From an uncultured Clostridia bacterium (GTDB lineage: Bacteria > Bacillota > Clostridia > Oscillospirales > Acutalibacteraceae): 39,064 bases of DNA. The DNA lies in contig CAJFPJ010000010.1 in NCBI GenBank assembly GCA_904399395.1, positions 1 to 39,064 on the forward strand. The letters are read 5' to 3'. Positions 14,852 through 21,430 of the stretch are shown here, piece by piece (the stretch's first letter is position 1; each line of letters starts with the position of its first letter). The notes under the pieces were generated by a model. It searched no databases. It saw only the letters and a program-made list of their open reading frames with translations, and was not told where the DNA came from. Both the position numbers and the translations under genes were made by a program.

Positions 14852-16266
14852 GCGATAAAAAGAAAGGGAATGGCCCCCAGACGATGGATGAGGGGGAACT
14901 GAACCGGCGCCTGTATGAAAGACGGGTGAAGAATTTTACCCTCCACATTCCCGATGAGGAAGGGGAAGGCGGGGAAGAGACCGCCTCGTCTCAGATACCT
15001 TCAGGCGGTGGGGAGACGTCTCTTCCCAGGCAACCTATGGTGCAGGAAGAACCCTTGCAAAAAGAAAGCCAGACGGTGGAGGCTATCAGCAGCTTCAGCG
15101 ACCCTACCAAGCCCATTCCACTTGAAAGCGGTACTCCTACTGCGGCGGAAAGGGCGGCTGCTCAAAAGGCTCGGGAAGCCCACCAGCAGCGCAACCGCAT
15201 GAAGCGGAAAAAGAACCGCCGGTTTTTCAGGGCCATCTGGGCCGCCATGATTGTGCTGGTCTCTGTTGCGCTTGGGCAATATCTGGTGTTCGGCGTCAAC
15301 GATATGCTGGCTTCCAACCGAAGTCAGGTGAACATAACGGTGGATATCCCCGAGGATCCTACAGTAGAGGAAGTGGCTTCCCTACTGGAGGAAAAGGGAG
15401 CCATTGAAAATCCGGACTTTTTTACGCTCTACTGCAAAATTACCAACGCGGATGCATATTTCCGCAATGGTACCTTTGAGCTGGATACCGGAATGGATTA
15501 CCAGGCGCTGATTTCTACCCTTCAATCCAACGCCAACCGGCTGGATGTGGTTTCCGTCACTTTCCCAGAAGGGCTCAGTGTGCCCGAAGTGGCAGAATTG
15601 CTGGAGAAAAACGGTGTATGCGATGCAGACGCTATTCTTGAGCTCTGCGACAGCAACACATATGATGAAACCTATGAAATGCTGGGGCAGCTTTCTGACA
15701 ATGAAGACAGAGTATACCGCCTGGAGGGCTATCTGTTCCCGGATACCTATGAGTTTTATGTCAATGAGGATCCGGAGACGGCCCTGCAGAAATTGATTCG
15801 CAACTGCAATCAGAAGCTGACGAAAAACATCCGGCAGGAGGCCGAAGAAAAGGGTATGACGCTGGAAGAGCTTCTGACGCTTGCTTCTATCGTCCAAAGG
15901 GAATCGGCCAACAAAGAGGATATGTATAAAGTTTCTGCCGTTTTGCAGAACCGCCTCGAAAATGGGGCCGCTATGGATATTTATACACTGGACTGCGACT
16001 CCACCACCTATTATCCCTACAGGACAAAAGGCGATATCCCTTCAGATATACGGGATACATTTGAAAGCGCCTATGATACCTACAACAACCGGGGGCTTCC
16101 TCCTGGACCTATCTGCAATCCCGGCATGGATGCCATCGACGCAGTGCTCAACCCGGAGGAATCGAACAACTACTATTTCTGCCATAGTGCGGATGGAACA
16201 GCTTATTACGCCGCCACCTATGCGCAGCATCAGCAGAATCTGCGAGAGGCGGGGTTGATCGAATGA
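14848..16266 (+). CDS. mltG: Endolytic transglycosylase MltG (YceG-like)
   Basis: A 472-residue membrane-anchored lytic transglycosylase that cleaves nascent peptidoglycan strands outside the membrane. Residues 1-125 are a charged, disordered cytoplasmic region; 127-149 is the single membrane helix; then a LysM-like domain (about 163-290) and the catalytic domain. Motifs are LEGYLFPDTYEF (292-303), LASIVQRES with the invariant Glu probably E352, and NNRGLPPGPICNPG. The cytoplasmic tail is long for the family. It is translationally coupled at both ends by ATGA overlaps with the cyclo-ligase and the U32 gene. Confidence 0.93.
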   Translation: MSDKKKGNGPQTMDEGELNRRLYERRVKNFTLHIPDEEGEGGEETASSQIPSGGGETSLPRQPMVQEEPLQKESQTVEAISSFSDPTKPIPLESGTPTAAERAAAQKAREAHQQRNRMKRKKNRRFFRAIWAAMIVLVSVALGQYLVFGVNDMLASNRSQVNITVDIPEDPTVEEVASLLEEKGAIENPDFFTLYCKITNADAYFRNGTFELDTGMDYQALISTLQSNANRLDVVSVTFPEGLSVPEVAELLEKNGVCDADAILELCDSNTYDETYEMLGQLSDNEDRVYRLEGYLFPDTYEFYVNEDPETALQKLIRNCNQKLTKNIRQEAEEKGMTLEELLTLASIVQRESANKEDMYKVSAVLQNRLENGAAMDIYTLDCDSTTYYPYRTKGDIPSDIRDTFESAYDTYNNRGLPPGPICNPGMDAIDAVLNPEESNNYYFCHSADGTAYYAATYAQHQQNLREAGLIE

Positions 16267-17492
16267 TGAAACATGCAGCACCGAAAATTCCGGAGCTTTT
16301 GGCTCCCGCAGGGGATATGGAGCGGCTTTCGGCCGCTCTTTCCTTTGGAGCGGATGCGGTCTATCTGGCTGGGAAGGAGTTCGGCATGCGCAGTGCACCC
16401 AAGAATTTTGGCCGGGAAGAGCTTTTCCAGGCGGCGGAGCTCTGCCATAAGAAGGGGGCGAAGTTGTATCTTACCTGCAATACGGTTCCCAGAAACGACG
16501 AGCTCTCCCGCTTGCCCGCATTTTTGGAGTTTGCGCAAGAGGCGGGCGTGGATGCTTTTATCCTGACGGATCTGGGTGTATTTGATATGGCAAAGCGATA
16601 TGCCCCTAAGGTAGAGCGGCATATTTCCACTCAGGCGGGGGTGGCCAACTGGGCCGCGGCTCGGATGTTTTACGAGATGGGAGCTTCCCGAGTGGTGTTG
16701 GCCCGGGAGCTTTCTATGGAGGAGATTGGGGAGATCCGGGCAAAAACACCGCCGGAGCTGGAATTGGAGGCTTTTTGCCATGGGGCAATGTGTATGAGCT
16801 TTTCGGGCCGGTGTCTCCTTTCTAATTATTTGACGGGCAGGGACGCCAACAGAGGGGACTGCGCCCAGCCTTGCCGGTGGAAATACGCTCTGGTGGAGGA
16901 AAAGCGACCGGGTCAGTACATGCCGGTGGTGGAGACGGAAGAGGGGAGCTACATCCTGAATTCCAGGGATATGTGCATGATAGGTCATATCCCCGAGCTG
17001 CTGGCTGCGGGAGTTACCAGCCTGAAGATAGAGGGCAGGGCCAAATCCGCCTATTATGTGTCGGTGGTGACAAATGCCTATAGGGCGGCTCTGAATTTTC
17101 ACCTGAAAAACCCAGGCGAGCCTCTGCCTGCCTGGATTCCGGAGGAACTGGAAAAAATCAGTCACAGAGAATACAGCACAGGCTTTTATATGGGCGGCGA
17201 GCCCGGCCAGGAGACTCGAAGCGGAGGTTATGTCCGCTCTTATGAAGTGGTGGCTGTGTGTGAAGGTAGGCGGGAGGATGGCATGACGGTCCTTTCCCAG
17301 AGAAACCGGTTCTTCCGGGGCGATACGGCGGATGTATTGGAGCCCGGCCGGGAGCCTTACACAGTGCCCTTGGACCGTATCTTCGATGAAGAAGGCAATC
17401 CTATTGAGGCGGCTCCTCACGCCACTATGCGCGTGCTGCTGGATACGGATACGCCTATAGCTCCCGGGGCCCTTTTGCGGGAAAAACGGTAA
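16263..17492 (+). CDS. Peptidase U32 family protein (TrhP/RlhA type)
   Basis: A 409-residue protein with the complete U32 signature EAFCHGAMCMSFSGRCLLS around residues 169-187. Cysteines 177, 184, 200 and 204 are candidates for the Fe-S ligands described for RlhA/TrhP proteins. Known relatives hydroxylate RNA: TrhP forms 5-hydroxyuridine in tRNA using prephenate, and RlhA modifies 23S rRNA; older annotations call them collagenase-like proteases. LAPAGDMERLSAALSFGADAVYL at the N-terminus is typical when read in two halves. It overlaps mltG by ATGA; mltG next to U32 genes is also the order in Bacillus (yrrL-yrrM-yrrN-yrrO). Confidence 0.92.
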   Translation: MMKHAAPKIPELLAPAGDMERLSAALSFGADAVYLAGKEFGMRSAPKNFGREELFQAAELCHKKGAKLYLTCNTVPRNDELSRLPAFLEFAQEAGVDAFILTDLGVFDMAKRYAPKVERHISTQAGVANWAAARMFYEMGASRVVLARELSMEEIGEIRAKTPPELELEAFCHGAMCMSFSGRCLLSNYLTGRDANRGDCAQPCRWKYALVEEKRPGQYMPVVETEEGSYILNSRDMCMIGHIPELLAAGVTSLKIEGRAKSAYYVSVVTNAYRAALNFHLKNPGEPLPAWIPEELEKISHREYSTGFYMGGEPGQETRSGGYVRSYEVVAVCEGRREDGMTVLSQRNRFFRGDTADVLEPGREPYTVPLDRIFDEEGNPIEAAPHATMRVLLDTDTPIAPGALLREKR

Positions 17493-17642
17493 AGCCGTGT
17501 TTTGCCCGTTGTTTTTCTATTCTGCTGCGGCCCTGCAGCTGTGTTGCTTCTTTGAAGAAGTTTCCTTGTGAGGGGCAGTGAAGCAAATACCGGTTCTGCT
17601 GCGAAGAGCATGAGTTCAGGATAAGAAAACAAAATATGATTA

Positions 17643-17695
17643 AAAATCCCCCATTCCGGCAACACTTATAGAAACCGGAATGGGGGATTTTCTAT
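17643..17695 (+). terminator. Intrinsic terminator of the U32-gene operon
   Basis: A perfect 17-bp stem (17643-17659 with 17675-17691), a 15-base loop and a TTTTCT tail. It lies 150 bases after the U32 stop codon. Confidence 0.85.
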
Positions 17696-17726
17696 GAAAA
17701 CCTGTTTTCATAGATTTTACTCTTTT
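17691..17726 (+). terminator. Second tandem hairpin with T-rich tail
   Basis: TCTATGAAAA (17691-17700) and TTTTCATAGA (17705-17714) form a perfect 10-bp stem with a 4-base loop, followed by TTTTACTCTTTTT. It shares its first base with the preceding hairpin and may be a backup terminator, or an operator. Confidence 0.65.
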
Positions 17727-17840
17727 TATCTGCAGGGCAAATGCAAATCTCCCGGCGGCAGTTTCGGCAGCACAGAAGACAGCGAAATAAGTATCCATAG
17801 AGCTATTTTTTCGCTGTTTTGCGGGGAAAGAAGGATCGGA

Positions 17841-19451
17841 TTGGAAAAAAGAGTCGTATCTGTATTTGCGGGCATTCTGTTGGCTCTCTTTTTATGTGAG
17901 TTGAATTTGTATTCCGCCGTTTCGGGGGAAGAGCTGAGGCAGGCCGCTCAGGCCCAGAGCCAGTGGACATTGGATATTGCGCAGACAAGGGGAACAATCT
18001 ACGATTGTAGGCTTCATCCCCTCACAGGCGGAAAATCCAAATATGTGGCGGCTGTGGCCCCGGGCATGGAATCCCTCTCGGCTTTGAACCGCATGTTCAC
18101 TGCCAGTGAGATGAAGGATATCCGGGAACTGTTTGATGCCGGCAGACCTTTCCTTTTGGAGGTCCCTCAGAAAATAGAGGCGGAAGGAATGGATGTATTC
18201 CAGATTTCCGGCCGTTACCAGGAAAATCCCCTGGCTGTCCATGTGCTGGGCTATGTGAATAGCGAGGGGGATGGCATGGCTGGGGCAGAGCTTGCCTATG
18301 ATCAGTATCTGAAGGCCAATCAGGGAGAAATTTCCGTCACTTATCAGGTGGACGCCCTTCAGCGCCAGCTGGAGGGAGAGGACAGGACCGTCACCAACAC
18401 CGCGTATAAGGGAACCGCAGGCGTGGTTCTGACATTGGATGAAAAAATTCAGGAAATAGCGGAGGCCGCTGCATCCAAATATTTAGATAAAGGTGCAGTG
18501 GTCATAGGAGAAATTCCTTCTTGTTCTTTGCGGGCAGTGGTCAGTGTTCCCGGTTTTTCTCAGGAGAATCCATCCGCCTCTATGGAGGATCCGGATTCCC
18601 CCTTCCTCAACCGGGCGTTCAACGCTTATAGTGTGGGAAGTGTATTCAAGCTTGTTTCTGCCACGGCGGCTTTAGAGTATGGAATCAGCCCGGATACGCA
18701 ATATACTTGTATGGGGGCTATTCCCGTTTCCTCCAGCTATTTTCACTGTTTTAACGGCCAGAGCCATGGAACCGAAACCATGAAAGAAGCCATCGCCAAT
18801 TCCTGCAACACGTATTTTGTGAATCTGATGCAGGGGGTTCCCCAAAGCCGTTTTCTGGAAACGGCCCGTTCTCTAGGCTTTGGCGAAGAACTGGAGCTTA
18901 TGCCCGGCTGCATTTCCGCAGCGGGTGTCCTTCCCTCTATGAAGACGCTGCAGTATCCCAAGGGGTTGGCTAATGCCTCCTTCGGCCAGGGGGAACTGAC
19001 GGCAACCCCTGTGCAGATCACCGCTATGGTAAACGCCATCGCATCGGGCGGAATATATGCTGAGCCCCGTTTATATGAGGGAATTGTGGATGATACCCAG
19101 GAATTCCTGGAACGGGCCGCCCTTACCGAAAAAAGGCGTGTCATGAGCGAGGAGACAGCTTCTTTTCTGCAGAGTTGTATGATCGCCTCTGCAGAGGATG
19201 GAACCAGCAGCAGGGGCAACCCGGAAGAGGCCGGGGGTGCAGGGGCGAAAACGGCAACAGCCCAAACGGGACGTTATGGAGAAGATGGGGAAGAGATCGT
19301 CCAGTGCTGGTATGTGGGCTTTTGGCCCAAAGAGAATCCCCATTATGTGATCACGGTGTTTGAAGAAGACGGCGAAGGCGGCGGAGCCACCTGCGGCCCT
19401 GTGTTCCAGGAGATTGCAGAAGAGCTTTACGCCCTCTCTGGCGTAGAATAA
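17841..19451 (+). CDS. Penicillin-binding protein, D,D-transpeptidase (PBP2/SpoVD-like, short N-terminus)
   Basis: A 536-residue class B-type penicillin-binding protein. Residues 5-27 form a membrane anchor, a short dimerisation region follows, and the transpeptidase domain contains S267VFK270 (acyl-enzyme serine), S321CN323, and K470TA in place of the usual KTG, within AKTATAQTG. It would cross-link peptidoglycan outside the membrane. The TTG at 17841 is chosen as start because AAGGA (17831-17835) precedes it by five bases and it places the membrane helix right after a basic N-terminus; the upstream ATG at 17694 is encoded by a terminator hairpin. The role (division, elongation or sporulation) cannot be assigned. 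Confidence 0.85.
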   Translation: MEKRVVSVFAGILLALFLCELNLYSAVSGEELRQAAQAQSQWTLDIAQTRGTIYDCRLHPLTGGKSKYVAAVAPGMESLSALNRMFTASEMKDIRELFDAGRPFLLEVPQKIEAEGMDVFQISGRYQENPLAVHVLGYVNSEGDGMAGAELAYDQYLKANQGEISVTYQVDALQRQLEGEDRTVTNTAYKGTAGVVLTLDEKIQEIAEAAASKYLDKGAVVIGEIPSCSLRAVVSVPGFSQENPSASMEDPDSPFLNRAFNAYSVGSVFKLVSATAALEYGISPDTQYTCMGAIPVSSSYFHCFNGQSHGTETMKEAIANSCNTYFVNLMQGVPQSRFLETARSLGFGEELELMPGCISAAGVLPSMKTLQYPKGLANASFGQGELTATPVQITAMVNAIASGGIYAEPRLYEGIVDDTQEFLERAALTEKRRVMSEETASFLQSCMIASAEDGTSSRGNPEEAGGAGAKTATAQTGRYGEDGEEIVQCWYVGFWPKENPHYVITVFEEDGEGGGATCGPVFQEIAEELYALSGVE

Positions 19452-19476
19452 AATAGTTGGCAAACTGGCCGCGGGC

Positions 19477-19505
19477 TTGACTTTTTCTGCGGCGGAGGCT
19501 ATAAT
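19477..19505 (+). promoter_or_regulatory. Sigma-A promoter of the T-box operon
   Basis: TTGACT (19477-19482, 5 of 6) and a perfect TATAAT (19500-19505) with 17-base spacing. Transcription should begin near 19512, at the start of the T-box leader. Confidence 0.9.
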
Positions 19506-19511
19506 CAAAGC

Positions 19512-19747
19512 AAATATAGTAGAAGAGAAACGGCTGAGAAGGGAAGAGGCTTTTGGGCTCTGCAAAAGAGAGGATCCACCGGGCTGAAAGGGATCTGCAG
19601 AGGAAGAAGGTCGTGCCGCCCCGGAGCCCCGCGCGAGGAGCGCGGCGCAGCCCTGCGTTATAGGGAAACTGAGCGGCGCTTGTGCGCAATTTGGGTGGTA
19701 CCGCGGGCTTTTCCGTCCCATTGTGGATGGAGAAGCCTTCTTTTTTT
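19512..19747 (+). promoter_or_regulatory. T-box riboswitch, probably sensing tRNA-Ala
   Basis: The T-box GGGTGGTACCGCGG is at 19693-19706. Stem I folds as: base GGC/GCC (19532-19534 with 19626-19628), kink-turn-like UGA and GGA, GGG/CCC, a specifier loop, GGCUUUU/GAAGGUC (19548-19554 with 19606-19612), CUCUGCA/UGCAGAG (19558-19564 with 19596-19602), then the AGAGAGGATC distal part. In this fold the codon before the purine and lower helix is GCC (19615-19617), alanine. The bulge UGGU pairs with discriminator A73, which fits tRNA-Ala and excludes bacterial tRNA-Gly (U73). Downstream alaS agrees. A GUC (Val) reading at 19610-19612 is the main alternative, because the usual GAA before the codon is absent for GCC. 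Confidence 0.9.
19706..19747 (+). terminator. Regulated terminator of the T-box
   Basis: A 13-bp stem with two G-U pairs (19706-19718 with 19725-19737), a 6-base loop and TTCTTTTTTT. The 5' arm overlaps the end of the T-box sequence, so antiterminator and terminator exclude each other. Confidence 0.9.
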
Positions 19748-19799
19748 GCCGGTTCACTCTAACTCGGCGCCACTTTTGAAAACATACGGAGGGATCAGG

Positions 19800-20840
19800 A
19801 TGGAACAGAAAAGCATGGAGTACTGCATGGAGCAGCTTATGAAGCTTTGCTCCATACACAGCCCCAGCGGGATGACGGAAGAAGCTGCGGATTACATTAT
19901 GGCAGAACTTTCACGGCTGGGCTACGCCCCGGAAAAAACCCGCAAGGGCGGCGTGGTGGTATGCCTTGGGGGCTGTGAGAAGGAAGAGAAAAACGGGCTG
20001 TTTATGATGGCCCATATCGACACTCTGGGGGCGGTAGTGAGCTCTATAAAGGATAACGGCAGGCTGGAGCTTTCCCCGGTAGGGGGGCTGCAGGCCAATA
20101 ACTGTGAGGCTGAGAACTGCGTGATCCGCACCCGTTTTAATGGCGAATACACCGGTACGCTGCAGCTTGCAAATGCTTCCGTCCATGTAAACGGCGAATA
20201 CGGGGAGACGCGCAGGAGCTTTTCCAATGTGGAAGTCGTGATCGACGAGCCTGTTTCCTCCAAAGAAGAGGTTCGGGCCCTTGGAATCGAAGCAGGGGAT
20301 TTCGTTTGCTTTGATCCTAGAACGGTGATCACCAAAAGCGGCTATATCAAAGGCCGCTTTCTGGATGATAAGCTTAGCGCGGCCATTCTGCTGGCCTATG
20401 CCAGAGAGCTCCGGGAAAAGGGACTGACGCCGAAGAGAAAGGTGTATCTGCATTTTACAGTGTATGAGGAGGTAGGCCACGGCGCTTCCGCTTCTGTTCC
20501 CGAGGATGTATCGGAAGTGCTCAGCGTGGATATGGGCTGCGTAGGCGATGGTCTCTCCTGCACGGAGCGGGAGGTTTCCATCTGTGCCAAGGATTCTGTG
20601 GGCCCCTATGATTATGGCGTGACCACGGCCTTGGTGAAGGCGGCAAAGGAGAAGGGCCTCAGCTATGCGGTGGATGTATATCCCTATTACGGTTCCGATG
20701 CGGATGCCAGCCTGCGGGCGGGTTACGATGTGCGTCATGGCCTCATCGGTGCGGGGGTCTATGCCTCCCACGGCTATGAGCGCTCTCATAAAGAAGGTGT
20801 GGAAAACACCTTCGAGCTTCTGATGGCTTATACAGTGTAA
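19800..20840 (+). CDS. M42 family metallo-aminopeptidase
   Basis: A 346-residue cytoplasmic aminopeptidase of family M42 (PepA/FrvX/YsdC type), which removes N-terminal residues from peptides with a two-metal centre. Visible ligands are AHIDTLG (H72, D74), GRFLDDKLSAA (bridging D189/D190), YEEVGHG (E223, E224), SVDMG (D244) and a late His (H324 or H330). The start at 19800 is set by GGAGGG (19788-19793) six bases upstream; the open frame extends into the T-box leader, but that part is RNA structure. It is the first gene after the T-box, so it should be induced when the sensed amino acid is scarce. Confidence 0.93.
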   Translation: MEQKSMEYCMEQLMKLCSIHSPSGMTEEAADYIMAELSRLGYAPEKTRKGGVVVCLGGCEKEEKNGLFMMAHIDTLGAVVSSIKDNGRLELSPVGGLQANNCEAENCVIRTRFNGEYTGTLQLANASVHVNGEYGETRRSFSNVEVVIDEPVSSKEEVRALGIEAGDFVCFDPRTVITKSGYIKGRFLDDKLSAAILLAYARELREKGLTPKRKVYLHFTVYEEVGHGASASVPEDVSEVLSVDMGCVGDGLSCTEREVSICAKDSVGPYDYGVTTALVKAAKEKGLSYAVDVYPYYGSDADASLRAGYDVRHGLIGAGVYASHGYERSHKEGVENTFELLMAYTV

Positions 20841-20899
20841 GGAAGGGCCCCGGATAATGAGGTTTTAGAAATACTGCGGTTGAAGGGAGCGGAAGGAAA

Positions 20900-21346
20900 A
20901 TGGTCATCCGAAGAGCCAAAAAAGAGGATGCCGCTCAGCTGAAAGAGCTGTATTTTCGCCACCTGACGTCCTCCCCTCCCAAAGAGGAGCAGGATATGGG
21001 GAAATGGGCGGAAGCGCTGGAACGCTTTGAAAGGAGCGGATCCTATTACCTGTTTGTAGGAGAAGAGGAAGGAAAGCTGGTTTCATCCGTAACCCTTGTG
21101 ATCATCGAAAATCTCACCCATAACCGCAGGCCCTATGCTGTGATTGAGAATGTGGTTACCCATGCCTCTTATAGGGGCAGGCACTATGCCACCGCCCTGA
21201 TGGAAAAAGCCGCAGAAACGGCAAGGGAGCATGGTTGCTATAAGATTATGGTCATGACGGGCTCCAAGCGTAAAAGCACCCTGGATTTTTATAAAAACTG
21301 CGGATACAGCGCCACGGAGAAAACGGGCTTTCTAAAGCGCCTGTGA
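20900..21346 (+). CDS. GNAT family N-acetyltransferase
   Basis: A 148-residue single-domain GNAT. Motif A is VIENVVTHASYRGRHYATALM (two pieces around residues 81-101), the acetyl-CoA pyrophosphate loop being YRGRHYATAL, and motif B gives FYKNCGY near residue 130. The substrate is unknown. It lies 59 bases after the M42 gene and 84 before alaS on the same strand, so it is likely part of the T-box operon. GGAAGGAAA precedes the ATG. Confidence 0.9.
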   Translation: MVIRRAKKEDAAQLKELYFRHLTSSPPKEEQDMGKWAEALERFERSGSYYLFVGEEEGKLVSSVTLVIIENLTHNRRPYAVIENVVTHASYRGRHYATALMEKAAETAREHGCYKIMVMTGSKRKSTLDFYKNCGYSATEKTGFLKRL

Positions 21347-21430
21347 GGTCTTCTGAAGCCCTGGTTCCTCCGAAAACTATGAGCCCCATGATTGCATACA
21401 CCATACAAATGAAAGATAGGAGTTTTTATT

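Larger units (their letters stand above)
17493..17840. other. Intergenic interval with tandem terminator hairpins
   Basis: About 350 bases between the U32 gene and the PBP gene. It contains the two hairpins at 17643-17691 and 17691-17714. An open frame runs from 17694 into the PBP gene, but its first codons are made of hairpin sequence, and it is not taken as coding. No promoter for the PBP gene was recognised with confidence. Confidence 0.6.

Noticed and set aside
17694-17840. N-terminal extension of the PBP frame from ATG 17694
   Set aside because: The first codons are formed by a perfect terminator hairpin, there is no ribosome binding site, and the membrane anchor fits a start at 17841.
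19606-19612. Glycine specifier (GGU) in the T-box
   Set aside because: The T-box bulge UGGU requires A73, whereas bacterial tRNA-Gly has U73.
19680-19799. N-terminal extension of the M42 peptidase frame
   Set aside because: It translates the T-box antiterminator and terminator; the GGAGGG site supports ATG 19800.
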